Of a DNA stretch of 64,000 nucleotides, positions 18,447 to 27,316 are shown one piece after another. Both the position numbers and the translations under genes were made by a program. The notes beneath the pieces are model-generated. The model saw only the letters and a list, made by a program, of their open reading frames with translations. It searched no databases and was not told the origin of the DNA. Origin of the DNA: Candidatus Latescibacterota bacterium (GTDB lineage: Bacteria > JAAXHH01); contig JAAXHH010000032.1 of the NCBI GenBank assembly GCA_012270975.1, positions 1 through 64,000 on the forward strand. Reading direction: 5' to 3'. Within the stretch, counting starts at the first letter, position 1. Each line of letters begins with the position of its first letter.

Positions 18447-18812
18447 ATGGTACGAGGCGTTCGTGGCGCGATAACCGTTGAATCGAACACTTCCGAAGCT
18501 ATTTGCGAGGCATCGCGCCGGTTGCTTACAACGATCGTCGAACGAAACCGCATCGAATTGGAACAGATCATCAGCGTGTTTTTTTCATCGACGAAGGATC
18601 TCGATGCGCAGACCCCCGCTTTCGGCGTACGCCAGATGGGCTGGACATCGATTCCCCTGTTCTGCACGCAGGAGATGGAGGTCCCCGGAAGTCTTCCCGG
18701 ATGCATACGGGTGCTGGTTCATGTAAACACGGAAAAACCGCAGGGTGAAATACGGCATGTGTACCTGGACGGCGCCGTCGTGCTCCGGCCGGACATTGTC
18801 GAGGGAGGTTGA
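18447..18812 (+). CDS. aroH: Chorismate mutase, AroH type
   Basis: Converts chorismate to prephenate, the branch to Phe and Tyr. The 121 aa match the monofunctional Bacillus-type trimeric enzyme: [19 protein letters not shown] at the N-terminus, [16 protein letters not shown] in the middle and [13 protein letters not shown] at the end. A GGAGGG ribosome site is present. The stop is one base before the DAHP synthase ATG. Confidence 0.95.
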   Translation: MVRGVRGAITVESNTSEAICEASRRLLTTIVERNRIELEQIISVFFSSTKDLDAQTPAFGVRQMGWTSIPLFCTQEMEVPGSLPGCIRVLVHVNTEKPQGEIRHVYLDGAVVLRPDIVEGG

Positions 18813-18813
18813 A

Positions 18814-19830
18814 ATGGTGGTTGTAATGAAACTCGGGGCTACGGAAGAACAGAAGGAGCACGTCCGGGAAACAATCCGGGCATTCGGCTGTAAACCACGG
18901 GACATACAGGGTGACGAGATGTCCATCATCTGTGTCATCGGCGATACCCTGAGCCTGTCACCGGAACAGTTTGAAATCCTGGACGGGGTGGACCGCGTCC
19001 AGCGTATCCAGCGGCCGTACAAGCTGGTGAGCCGGGAGGTGCAGCCGCACAAGACCAGGTTCCAGGTGGGCAACGTGACCATCGGCGGCGACGGCATCAC
19101 CATCATCGCAGGGCCCTGCTCCGTGGAATCCTACGAGCAGTTTCAGACCGCTGCGCAGCACGCCCGGGCAGGAGGAGCGCACATCATCCGGGGCGGAGCG
19201 TTCAAGCCGAGGACTTCCCCTTATAGCTTCCAGGGTCTCGGAGAGGAAGGTCTCAAGATCATGGCCCGGGTCAGCGAGGAAACGGGTCTGCCGACCATCT
19301 CGGAGGTAATGGAACCGGAGACGGAACCCATGGTCTCGGAGTACGTGGACATGTTGCAGATCGGCGCCAGGAACATGCAGAACTATCCGCTGCTGAATGC
19401 AGTGGGACAGAGTTCCAGGCCCGTAATGCTCAAGCGGGGGATGTCCGCCACGCTCGAGGAGATGTTGCTGGCGGCCGAGTACATCCTGGCGGCGGGGAAC
19501 CACAACGTCGTCCTGTGCGAACGGGGCATACGGACGTTTGAAACGTGGACGCGGAATACGCTGGACATCTCCGCCGTTCCCGTGTTGCAGAAATACACCC
19601 ACCTGCCCGTGTTCATCGACCCGAGCCACGGGACCGGCAACGCGGATTTCGTGGGACCGGCGTCACGGGCGGCCGTCGCGGTCGGCGCGGACGGGCTCAT
19701 GATCGAGATGCATCCCAGTCCCGAGCGCGCGATGTCGGACGGAGACCAGTCCCTGACCCCCGAAGCGTTTACCTCGTTGGTCCCGGAACTGCAGGCGGTC
19801 GCGGCGGCAGTGAACCGTACCATCGGCTGA
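18814..19830 (+). CDS. aroF: 3-Deoxy-7-phosphoheptulonate (DAHP) synthase, type I-beta with N-terminal regulatory domain
   Basis: First committed step of the shikimate pathway. The 338 aa have a ferredoxin-like domain at residues 1 to about 70 ([22 protein letters not shown]), the kind that gives feedback control in the Thermotoga-type enzyme. The barrel follows with [44 protein letters not shown] and IDPSHGTG. The start was placed at ATG 18814, after GGGAGG and next to the aroH stop. Confidence 0.95.
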   Translation: MVVVMKLGATEEQKEHVRETIRAFGCKPRDIQGDEMSIICVIGDTLSLSPEQFEILDGVDRVQRIQRPYKLVSREVQPHKTRFQVGNVTIGGDGITIIAGPCSVESYEQFQTAAQHARAGGAHIIRGGAFKPRTSPYSFQGLGEEGLKIMARVSEETGLPTISEVMEPETEPMVSEYVDMLQIGARNMQNYPLLNAVGQSSRPVMLKRGMSATLEEMLLAAEYILAAGNHNVVLCERGIRTFETWTRNTLDISAVPVLQKYTHLPVFIDPSHGTGNADFVGPASRAAVAVGADGLMIEMHPSPERAMSDGDQSLTPEAFTSLVPELQAVAAAVNRTIG

Positions 19831-19838
19831 GTTCGGTT

Positions 19839-20702
19839 ATGCGAATCTCCATCATCGGCGTGGGCCTGCTGGGCGGATCTTTCGGCATGGCGGTCCGGAA
19901 GGCGGGAGTGGCGGATCGCGTCGCGGGTGTCGACCTCGACCCGGTCACGCTGGAACGGGCCCGTGAGCGCGGCGCCATAGACGAGGGCTTTCTCGATCTG
20001 GCCGAGGGCGTGGCCGCGGCCGATGTGGTCGTCCTCGCCACGCCGGTGCGGTCCATTCTGGAGATGCTGCCCGTCCTGACACCGGTACTCGGCCGGGAGA
20101 CGATCCTCTTCGACCTGGGCAGCACGAAGGAAGCCATCGTCTGCGCCGCCGCCGGTCTGGCCGGCATCACGAGGTACGTCGGCGGCCATCCCATGGCGGG
20201 CACTGAGCATTCCGGCATCGAACACGCCGATGACGGGTTGCTGCGCGGGGCGACTTTCGCCCTGGTTCCGCCGCCCGAGGTGGATGACGGGGCGGTCGAT
20301 CTGCTCACGGACCTGGTTCGCCGGATCGGAGCCCATCCCGTCGTGATTTCGGCCGAGCGCCACGACCGTATAGTCTCTGTCACAAGCCATCTTCCCTACC
20401 TGTTGTCCGTCGTGCTGGCGCTCGCCGCGGAAAGCATGGCACGCGGGGAAGACCGGCTGGGTGCGTTTACCGCCTCCGGATTCCGGGACACCACCCGCCT
20501 GGCCGCGTCCAACGTGCGCGTCATGGCCGACATCTGCCTGACCAACAGGCGGCCCTTGCTGCGTGCCGTCGAGGAAGCCCGGCGGCTGCTGGACGACCTG
20601 GCGGCGCAGATCGAACAGGGAAACGAAACGGAACTGGTGAGGATGCTGACGCGGGCGAAGGACGGCCGGGCCTCGGTGTCCGGTGAAAGGAGAACCGATT
20701 GA
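19839..20702 (+). CDS. tyrA: Prephenate dehydrogenase
   Basis: Oxidatively decarboxylates prephenate to 4-hydroxyphenylpyruvate. The 287 aa begin with the NAD loop IIGVGLLGGSFGMAV and contain LGSTKEAI, GGHPMAGTEHSGI and SHLPYLLSVVLAL. There is no ACT domain, so feedback control is probably elsewhere. ATG 19839 lies eight bases after the DAHP synthase stop. The end overlaps the pheA TTG. Confidence 0.95.
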   Translation: MRISIIGVGLLGGSFGMAVRKAGVADRVAGVDLDPVTLERARERGAIDEGFLDLAEGVAAADVVVLATPVRSILEMLPVLTPVLGRETILFDLGSTKEAIVCAAAGLAGITRYVGGHPMAGTEHSGIEHADDGLLRGATFALVPPPEVDDGAVDLLTDLVRRIGAHPVVISAERHDRIVSVTSHLPYLLSVVLALAAESMARGEDRLGAFTASGFRDTTRLAASNVRVMADICLTNRRPLLRAVEEARRLLDDLAAQIEQGNETELVRMLTRAKDGRASVSGERRTD

Positions 20703-21541
20703 AGAAGTACAGGACCGGCTTCCAGGGCGAACTGGGAGCCTTCAGCGAGATGGCGGTGCTCGAGTATTTCGGCGGCGCGGCGGAACCAGTGCCCCACGGG
20801 TGGTTCGACGACGTTTTCCGCGCCGTGGAGCAGGGCCGCTGCGACTACGGGATGCTGCCTATCGAAAACACGCTGGCGGGCAGCATTCACGTCAATTACG
20901 ATCTCATGCAGGAACACGATCTGCAGATCGTCGGCGAGATCGTACTGCGCATTGTCCACAATCTGATGGCGAAGCCGGGTGTCCGGCGGGAGGAACTCCG
21001 GACGGTGAAGTCCCATCCCAAGGCGCTGGAACAATGCGTGCGGTTCTTCCGGGAGCATCCTTCGTTGAAACCCGAAACCGTATACGATACCGGCGGCGCG
21101 GCCAAGATGCTGTGTGAAGGAGAGGCCGGGGATGTCGGCGTCATCGCGAGTACCCGGGCCGCGGAGCGCTACGGCCTGGAAATCCTGGAGCGCGGGGTCG
21201 AGGACAACACCCAGAATTACACCCGTTTCCTGGTCCTGGCCCGGGACGCGGAACCATCGGAAGGCGAGCGCTTGAAGACATCCATCGTCTTCTCGGTTCC
21301 CCACGAGCCCGGCATGCTGTTCAAGGCCATGAGCGTCTTTGCGCTGCGGGATATCTCCATCAACAAGATCGAATCACGTCCCTTGGTCGGATCCCCCTGG
21401 GAATATCTGTTCTACCTGGATTTCGAAGGCCATGCGGAAAGCCTGCTCTGCAGCCGGGCGCTCAACCATCTCCGGGAGATCGCCACCAACTTCAAGCTGC
21501 TGGGATCTTACGCGGAAGGCAGGATCGTGGATCGGGGCTGA
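20699..21541 (+). CDS. pheA: Prephenate dehydratase with C-terminal ACT domain
   Basis: Converts prephenate to phenylpyruvate. The 280 aa comprise a catalytic part (GELGAFSEMAV, YGMLPIENTLAGSIHVNYDL, NYTRFLVLAR with the essential Thr-Arg-Phe) and an ACT domain from about residue 190. That domain carries the Phe-binding ESRP motif in NKIESRPLVGSPWEY. The TTG start overlaps the tyrA stop (TTGA). It is the last gene of the supraoperon and meets rqcH tail to tail with only nine bases between. Confidence 0.95.
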   Translation: MKKYRTGFQGELGAFSEMAVLEYFGGAAEPVPHGWFDDVFRAVEQGRCDYGMLPIENTLAGSIHVNYDLMQEHDLQIVGEIVLRIVHNLMAKPGVRREELRTVKSHPKALEQCVRFFREHPSLKPETVYDTGGAAKMLCEGEAGDVGVIASTRAAERYGLEILERGVEDNTQNYTRFLVLARDAEPSEGERLKTSIVFSVPHEPGMLFKAMSVFALRDISINKIESRPLVGSPWEYLFYLDFEGHAESLLCSRALNHLREIATNFKLLGSYAEGRIVDRG

Positions 21542-21550
21542 AGGATCGGA

Positions 21551-23326
21551 TCATCCGCGGTCAGCGGCTCCGGACGATTCGGCTTGCCTCAGTTCCAGTT
21601 TGGGTTCTACGAAGAGCGTTTTCTCCCGGGTGAATATGACCTGTCCGGGCGCGCCGTTCTTCATCTTGCGAACGTAGCGGCGCTCCGTGTAGTCCACCGG
21701 CACCGTGGTGGATCCCCGGCCCCTGCTGAAATAGGCCGTCAGGCAGGCCGCCTCATAAAGCGTCCGCCGGCTCGGCATCTGCGTTTTATCCACCCGCCGC
21801 AGAATCACGTGGGAACCGCCGAGGTCCCGCGCATGGAGCCAGATGTCGTCCGGCGCCGCCGATTTGGTGAGCGCTTCGTTTTCCCGGCTGTTTCGGCCCA
21901 CGAGCAGCAGGTGCCCGCTGGAGGTCAGGTACCTCCTCGGGTGAATGTCCACCCTGGCCTTTTTGCCCCGTCGTTTCGCGGCCTCGGGTTTGCGTGGCGC
22001 CTTGACCAGGTCCAGCTTGATACAGGCCCTGTGGACCTGCTCCAGCGTTTTGCCGTCCGTGTCGCGCTCCAGCATATCGCGGATGCCCGTAACTTCTTCC
22101 AGGCGTTTTCGCGCCCGGGCGATCCGGTGCTCCACCGACTTCCGGCCGTCTCTGGCTTTTCGCGCCTGCCGGAAGTACCACCGGGCGTTTTCCGAAGGGG
22201 ACAGGCCGGGCTTCAACGGTATGGCGACTTCCTCCCGGCTACCGCTGAAATAGTCTTCGACAACGGCTTCCGTCAGGCCCGCTTTCAGCCGGCCCATGTG
22301 AGACGTGATCAAATCACCGTATCTGCGGTATTCCTCCTCCCGCTCCACGTGTTCCTGGTCGCGTGCCAGGTTTCCCGTCAGCCGTTCCAGGCGCCGTATT
22401 TCGTCCCGCAAGGCGCGCCGGACCCTCGTCTCAAGCTGCTTCGCCGCTTCGTCGGCCATCCGCTCTTCGTAGAACCGGACTACGGCGGCGCTGATGGATT
22501 CGTGGCGTTCGACCAGATTCTCTGGCAGCGAATGGATCGGGACCGCAGAAAGAAAACGTACTCGGCCGTCCGGCGATCTGCCGAGGCAGGGTGTCCAGTC
22601 CCTGGACTGAACACGGTGGACAAGGTCCTGCAGGCTGCGCCAGATGCGGCTGACGCGGGCATCCGCGTCCGAACCGGCAAGGTCCGACGGTCCCGTCAGG
22701 CCCGCGTGGGCCAGGACCTCCAGGGCCATTTCCCTGGAAAGCCCCGCGAACGTGCCGGCCAGATGCCGTGCCAGATCTTCCGGAGTCGACAGGTCACCCG
22801 TTCCAGCCAACTGTTCGCGCGCGGCTTCGCTCAGCGGCGTTTTCTTCATGGGCGGCGGAAACGTATAGGTCTCGCCCGGGACCAGCGACCTGCCGGTGTC
22901 GCGGATGCGTCTGAGGGTCTCCAGAATAACCCGGTCCGGTTCGGAAAGGAACACCAGGATACCCCGGTTTCCGATGAGTTCGGCGATCAGCCGGTAGCCG
23001 CGAGATCCGGACGAAGATCGGCCCCGGCAGCGAATGTCCACCACCCGTTCGAAGGGCGCCGCCGCGATCTTCTCCAGCTTTCCGGGGATGAGGTGATCAC
23101 GCAGCGCCGTAAGCAGAGCGGACGAAGCCGCGCTCTTCTTCTCAGGATCCGACAAATGTATCCGGGCGAAACCCGGTTGCACGGAGAGAGACAGCAGCCG
23201 CCTGTCCGCGCCGTTCTTCAGCACGAGACCTATTTCCATGGGCCCGTACTGGTCGATGGCCACGATACGCGCGCCTTCGAGGTCCCTGCATTCATCCATC
23301 ACGGCCTGTAAGGCCAGGGCGTCCAT
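21551..23326 (-). CDS. rqcH: NFACT-family ribosome quality control protein RqcH (Rqc2/FbpA-like)
   Basis: Bacterial RqcH binds split 50S subunits with stalled nascent chains and adds alanine tails. The 591 aa have an NFACT-N domain (MDALALQAVMDECRDLEGAR and on), a helix-rich Arg/Glu coiled-coil middle (about residues 285-440) and an NFACT-R domain with DIWLHARDLGGSHVILR (about 505). The length is typical. It converges on pheA. Confidence 0.92.
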   Translation of the reverse strand: MDALALQAVMDECRDLEGARIVAIDQYGPMEIGLVLKNGADRRLLSLSVQPGFARIHLSDPEKKSAASSALLTALRDHLIPGKLEKIAAAPFERVVDIRCRGRSSSGSRGYRLIAELIGNRGILVFLSEPDRVILETLRRIRDTGRSLVPGETYTFPPPMKKTPLSEAAREQLAGTGDLSTPEDLARHLAGTFAGLSREMALEVLAHAGLTGPSDLAGSDADARVSRIWRSLQDLVHRVQSRDWTPCLGRSPDGRVRFLSAVPIHSLPENLVERHESISAAVVRFYEERMADEAAKQLETRVRRALRDEIRRLERLTGNLARDQEHVEREEEYRRYGDLITSHMGRLKAGLTEAVVEDYFSGSREEVAIPLKPGLSPSENARWYFRQARKARDGRKSVEHRIARARKRLEEVTGIRDMLERDTDGKTLEQVHRACIKLDLVKAPRKPEAAKRRGKKARVDIHPRRYLTSSGHLLLVGRNSRENEALTKSAAPDDIWLHARDLGGSHVILRRVDKTQMPSRRTLYEAACLTAYFSRGRGSTTVPVDYTERRYVRKMKNGAPGQVIFTREKTLFVEPKLELRQAESSGAADRG

Positions 23327-23510
23327 GACGATTCAATCCTTTGTTCCGGTGTCCGGTTGTTCCGGGTTCAACGGCGTTCCACGACGCGGAGCTATCCGTG
23401 TTTCTCTCTTTTGCATAATATAACCGGACCGGCGCGTCAAGCGTCGTGAATCTTCGATTCGGCGTACCTGAAAGTAGCAAAACCACCACCGGACAGACCC
23501 CAATATGTTA

Positions 23511-23539
23511 TTGACAAATCGTTGCTTAGCGTGTATTTT
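23511..23539 (+). promoter_or_regulatory. Promoter of the yicC-gmk-rpoZ-coaBC run
   Basis: TTGACA (23511-23516), a 17-bp spacer and TATTTT (23534-23539). The predicted start near 23546 is 40 nt before the yicC ATG. It lies in the AT-richer divergent gap between rqcH and yicC. Confidence 0.85.
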
Positions 23540-23585
23540 CATGTTTCTTGAAAATGGGCTGAAACCGGGGGTTCAGGGGCTTCGA

Positions 23586-24464
23586 ATGATAAGCAGCATG
23601 ACCGGCTATGGCGCCGGGGAATCGGACCGCGCCGGCGTCCGCACCGTCGCCGAACTGCGCTCAGTGAACGGCAGATTCTGCGACATCGCGGTAAGGTTGC
23701 CCAGGTCTCTGGGGTCGCTGGAGGGCCGCGTGCGGGCCTATGTGCAGGAACACGTGACCAGGGGCAACGTTTCCGTCTCCATTCGCTGCGACGACGGCGA
23801 AACGGGCGCGCATGGGGTGCGGATCGATGTGGAGGCCGGGAAGAAGTACTGCGACGCACTGAGGAATCTCAAGGAGCAACTCGGCGTTTCGGGCGACGTG
23901 TCCCTCGATATGGTCGCCTCATTTCCGGGTCTGGTGACGCCGGAAAACGAAGAAGTCGATCCGGCCGAGCGTTGGACGGGGATGGAAGCCGCCCTGGTGA
24001 AAGCGCTGGCCGCCTTCAAGGACATGAAGAGAAGCGAGGGAAGGGCCCTCGAAACAGACCTGCGTACCAGGATCGAAGCCATACTGGCCATACTGCGCGC
24101 GATCGAGGGCAGGGCGCCGGACCGGGTGATCGAGTACCGGGAACGCTTGAACAACCGGCTCGTCGACTTGCTGGATGAGCCACGGGTCGACCCGCAGCGG
24201 GTGGCCGCGGAGATTACCCTGCTTGCGGAGCGCATCGACGTGACCGAAGAATGCGTCCGCCTGAAAGCGCACTGCGATGCGTTCATGGAAGCGCTCGATG
24301 CCGATGGGAGTCCGGGAAGACGTCTCAACTTCCTTATACAGGAGATGAACCGGGAGATCAACACCATCGGGTCGAAGGGGAATGACACGGAGATCAGTCA
24401 TTCCGTCATACAGGCCAAGGAAGAACTCGAGAAGGTCCGTGAGCAGGTGCAGAATATTGAGTGA
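23586..24464 (+). CDS. yicC: YicC-family endoribonuclease-type protein
   Basis: The 292 aa begin MISSMTGYGAGESDRAGVRT, the hallmark YicC N-terminus, with SVNGRFCDIAVRLP next. The C-terminus is DUF1732 (EEITLLAERIDVTEE-like, LNFLIQEMNREINTIGSKGN). E. coli YicC is an RNase acting on small RNAs. ATG 23586 is downstream of the predicted transcription start; the longer open frame begins upstream of that start. Adjacent gmk and rpoZ form a very common gene neighbourhood. Confidence 0.93.
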   Translation: MISSMTGYGAGESDRAGVRTVAELRSVNGRFCDIAVRLPRSLGSLEGRVRAYVQEHVTRGNVSVSIRCDDGETGAHGVRIDVEAGKKYCDALRNLKEQLGVSGDVSLDMVASFPGLVTPENEEVDPAERWTGMEAALVKALAAFKDMKRSEGRALETDLRTRIEAILAILRAIEGRAPDRVIEYRERLNNRLVDLLDEPRVDPQRVAAEITLLAERIDVTEECVRLKAHCDAFMEALDADGSPGRRLNFLIQEMNREINTIGSKGNDTEISHSVIQAKEELEKVREQVQNIE

Positions 24465-25080
24465 TTCCGTTCCGCTTCGCCCTGTGGCTTCCAGGGGGTT
24501 CTGCCTGGTTCTTTCCGCGCCGTCGGGCACGGGAAAAACCACGGTTGGCGAATTGCTCACCGCCGGGGATTCGACCATCGTACGGTCGGTGTCCATGACG
24601 ACCCGGACGAAGCGGCCGAACGAAGAGGACGGAGTAGATTACCATTTTGTCGGTACCGACGAATTCAAGGCGAAGATCCGCCAGGGCGCCTTTCTCGAAT
24701 GGGCGGAAGTATACGACGGCGTACTGTACGGCACTCCGCGGGAGGCCGTAGAGCGGGTCATTCGATCCGGGGACGTGGCCCTGCTGGTCATTGACGTTCA
24801 GGGCGGCCGGGCCGTCAAGGCCATATTCCCCGAAGCCGTCCTCGTCTTTCTTGTGCCGCCTTCCCTCGACAGCCTGTCGACGCGGTTGAAACGACGGGGC
24901 CTGGAAACGGATGAAGAGATACAAAAGAGGCTGAGCAAAGCGCGTACCGAAATGAAGTACCTGCCCGCATATGATTACGGGGTGGAGAACGACGAAGGGA
25001 AGCAGCAGTCAACCGTTGACGCCATACGGGGGATCATAGCCGCCGAACGGCGTCGCATCAGTCGATGGGAGCCGCAATGA
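24457..25080 (+). CDS. gmk: Guanylate kinase
   Basis: Phosphorylates GMP to GDP. About 207 aa with the P-loop VLSAPSGTGKTTVGEL (about residues 18-33), SVSMTTRTKRPNEEDGVDYHF and VLLVIDVQGGRAVK-type sequence. TTG 24457 overlaps the yicC stop and has AGGTG about eight bases upstream. GTG 24484 is the alternative. It ends in an ATGA overlap with rpoZ. Confidence 0.95.
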   Translation: MSDSVPLRPVASRGFCLVLSAPSGTGKTTVGELLTAGDSTIVRSVSMTTRTKRPNEEDGVDYHFVGTDEFKAKIRQGAFLEWAEVYDGVLYGTPREAVERVIRSGDVALLVIDVQGGRAVKAIFPEAVLVFLVPPSLDSLSTRLKRRGLETDEEIQKRLSKARTEMKYLPAYDYGVENDEGKQQSTVDAIRGIIAAERRRISRWEPQ

Positions 25081-25319
25081 ATACCAGAAAATCAACGCAG
25101 TACATATCCCAGGAACGCATGAGGGACGTCGCCGAGAACATCTACGAAGCCGTCATGATTACCGCACTGGAAGCCCGTCGGATCAATCTCCACAACAAGA
25201 TGCTGGGTACCCAGGAAGACCGTGCCGAAAAGGTGACGACCATCGCGCTGGACCGCTTGCTCGGCGACGAGCTGCACTATGATTACCAGTCGCCCCCAAG
25301 TGACGAGGTCGAAGAATAA
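25077..25319 (+). CDS. rpoZ: RNA polymerase omega subunit
   Basis: The 80-aa protein helps assemble beta-prime. It has the omega core YEAVMITALEARRINLHNK and an acidic C-terminal tail (PPSDEVEE). ATG 25077 overlaps the gmk stop. The gmk-rpoZ-coaBC order is widespread in bacteria. Confidence 0.92.
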   Translation: MNTRKSTQYISQERMRDVAENIYEAVMITALEARRINLHNKMLGTQEDRAEKVTTIALDRLLGDELHYDYQSPPSDEVEE

Positions 25320-25334
25320 AAACAGGGGTTTCCG

Positions 25335-26552
25335 ATGTCCAGGTTGAAAGGTCGCCGGATCGCCCTCGGGGTGACGGGCAGTATTTCGGCCTACAAGGCG
25401 GCGGAAGTGGTCCGCGGGCTCGTTCAGGAGAATGCGGACGTCCGCGTGGTCATGACACGCGAAGCCGGCGCCTTCGTAGGGGCCGTAACGTTCAGCGCCC
25501 TGACCGCGCATCCCGTGGCCATCGAGCAGTTTCCCGAAGCCGGCGCGTCCGGTGAAGAGCACATCGATCTCGCGGTCTGGGCCGATGCGGTGGCCATCGT
25601 GCCCGCCACGGCCAATATCATCGGCAAGATGGCGAACGGCCTGGGGGACGATCTGCTCTCCACCGTGATGCTGGCCTGCGAAGCCCCCTGCTGCCTGGCG
25701 CCGGCCATGAATTTCCGCATGTGGAGGAACGAGGCCGTCCAGGCGAATCTCGAACGGCTCAGAAGCCGGGGTGTTCACGTCATCGAACCGGAATTCGGCA
25801 TGCTGGCCAACGGCGAAATGGGTGAGGGGAGGCTGGCGGCCCCGGACCGTATCGTGGAAGCGATCGCCATCCTGGCCGATCCCGACCCGGACCTGGCCGG
25901 ATGCAACGTACTGGTGAGCGCGGGACCCACCGAGGAAGATATCGACCCGGTCCGTTGCGTTACGAACCGATCCAGCGGAAAGATGGGTTTCGCCGTCGCG
26001 CGGGCCGCGGCGCGCCGCGGCGCGTCGGTCACGCTGGTCTCGGGACCGACGAGTCTCCAGGATCCGTACGGGGTCACCGTGGAACACGTCCGGTCCGCCG
26101 ATGAAATGCACGAAGCCGTCCTGCGGAACCGCGAAGGACAGGATGCCGTGATCATGGCGGCGGCGGTGGCGGATTACCGGCCCGGCGTCCAGGGCCGGAG
26201 GAAGATGAAGAAGTCGGACGAACGCCTTACCCTGGAGATGACGCGGACCGCGGATATACTGAAGGAAGTGGCCGCCGACAGACCACCCGTGCTGGTCGGC
26301 TTTGCGGCCGAAACCCATGACGGCCTCGATTTCGCGCGCGGAAAGCGGGCGGAGAAGGACCTGGACCTGGTGGTTTATAATGACATCACGATGGAAGGCG
26401 CCGGATTCGGTACGGATACCAACATCGTCACCCTCATCCACCGCGACGGCCGGGAGGAGACGCTGCCCAAACAGGCCAAGTCCGGCGTGGCGGACCGTAT
26501 CATGGACGAGGTCGCCGCGCTGCTGAGAAACCGGGAAGGCGTTCCCGCATGA
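25335..26552 (+). CDS. coaBC: Bifunctional phosphopantothenoylcysteine decarboxylase / phosphopantothenate-cysteine ligase
   Basis: Two coenzyme A steps on 405 aa. The N-terminal flavoprotein CoaC (about residues 1-190) shows GVTGSISAYKAAE, the catalytic His in EEHIDLAVWADA and APAMNFRMW. CoaB follows with SAGPTEEDIDPVRCVTNRSSGKMGFAVA in two parts (SAGPTEEDIDPVR and NRSSGKMGFAVA) and AAAVADYRP. The substrate-clamp motif that is ACG in E. coli reads LANGEMGEGR here, so the usual Cys is Asn. It ends overlapping the UDG start (ATGA). Confidence 0.94.
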   Translation: MSRLKGRRIALGVTGSISAYKAAEVVRGLVQENADVRVVMTREAGAFVGAVTFSALTAHPVAIEQFPEAGASGEEHIDLAVWADAVAIVPATANIIGKMANGLGDDLLSTVMLACEAPCCLAPAMNFRMWRNEAVQANLERLRSRGVHVIEPEFGMLANGEMGEGRLAAPDRIVEAIAILADPDPDLAGCNVLVSAGPTEEDIDPVRCVTNRSSGKMGFAVARAAARRGASVTLVSGPTSLQDPYGVTVEHVRSADEMHEAVLRNREGQDAVIMAAAVADYRPGVQGRRKMKKSDERLTLEMTRTADILKEVAADRPPVLVGFAAETHDGLDFARGKRAEKDLDLVVYNDITMEGAGFGTDTNIVTLIHRDGREETLPKQAKSGVADRIMDEVAALLRNREGVPA

Positions 26553-27304
26553 GCCGACAAGCGCTGCTGGCCGACCTGATACGAAAGACCGCCGAGGTCG
26601 TGAAACAGGAGGGGGAGCAGGGGCTGGAGTCGCTCTACATGCCGGCAGGACTGGAAGCGTCGCTCCCGATGCCGGAGCGGGATCGCCGGTCCGATCCGGA
26701 TGCCCGGGCCGGATCTCTCGACGTCCGGGCCGGATCTCTCGACGCCCTGTATGAAAAGTACCACCGGTGTACGGCCTGCGCCCTCGGATACAAGCGAAAA
26801 CACTTCGTATTCGGCTCCGGCAACGAAAGCGCCGACGTGATGTTCGTGGGCGAAGCGCCCGGAGCCCATGAAGACGAACAGGGCCAGCCCTTCGTGGGGG
26901 CGGCGGGCAAACTGCTGACCCGCATACTCAACGCCATCGACTTTTCCCGGGACGAGGTGTACATCACCAACATCCTGAAATGCCGTCCGCCGAACAACCG
27001 GGACCCGCAGCCCGATGAGATCGACGCCTGCGACGCCATTCTCAAGGAACAGATCCGTCTCGTCCAGCCCCGGCTGATCTGTGCACTCGGACGGGTCGCC
27101 GCCCAGGCCCTGCTCAAGCAGAACGGCTCGATTCGATCCCTGCGCGGCAGGTTTCACGACTATCACGGCGTGAAGCTCCTGGTGACGTACCACCCGTCCG
27201 GCCTCCTGCACAATCCGGCCTATAAGCGGCCGACCTGGGAGGATGTGCAGATGTTGCGGAAGGAATACGACCGCATCGTCCAGTCTGATGTGAAGGCGAC
27301 CTAG
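26549..27304 (+). CDS. Type-4 (Fe-S) uracil-DNA glycosylase
   Basis: Removes uracil from DNA. The 251 aa have a disordered-looking N-terminus (about 1-68) and a catalytic domain with [20 protein letters not shown] and the HPSGLLHNP motif. Four Cys suit a 4Fe-4S cluster: the CTAC pair near 72-75, then LKCRPP and EIDAC. The linker contains a seven-residue in-frame duplication ([14 protein letters not shown]). The start overlaps the coaBC stop. Confidence 0.93.
   Translation: MSRQALLADLIRKTAEVVKQEGEQGLESLYMPAGLEASLPMPERDRRSDPDARAGSLDVRAGSLDALYEKYHRCTACALGYKRKHFVFGSGNESADVMFVGEAPGAHEDEQGQPFVGAAGKLLTRILNAIDFSRDEVYITNILKCRPPNNRDPQPDEIDACDAILKEQIRLVQPRLICALGRVAAQALLKQNGSIRSLRGRFHDYHGVKLLVTYHPSGLLHNPAYKRPTWEDVQMLRKEYDRIVQSDVKAT
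26704..26744. repeat. 21-bp in-frame tandem duplication in the UDG linker
   Basis: A 20-bp core CCGGGCCGGATCTCTCGACG occurs at 26704-26723 and again at 26725-26744. The 21-bp period keeps the frame and doubles the peptide RAGSLD(V/A). The identity suggests a recent slippage event. Confidence 0.9.
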
Positions 27305-27316
27305 GAGCGAGAGCCC

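Noticed and set aside
23413-23445. Minus-strand promoter for rqcH (TTGACG with TATATT or TATTAT)
   Set aside because: The spacer is only 12-14 bp for the good -10 matches; with 17 bp the -10 is poor (TATGCA), so it was not listed.
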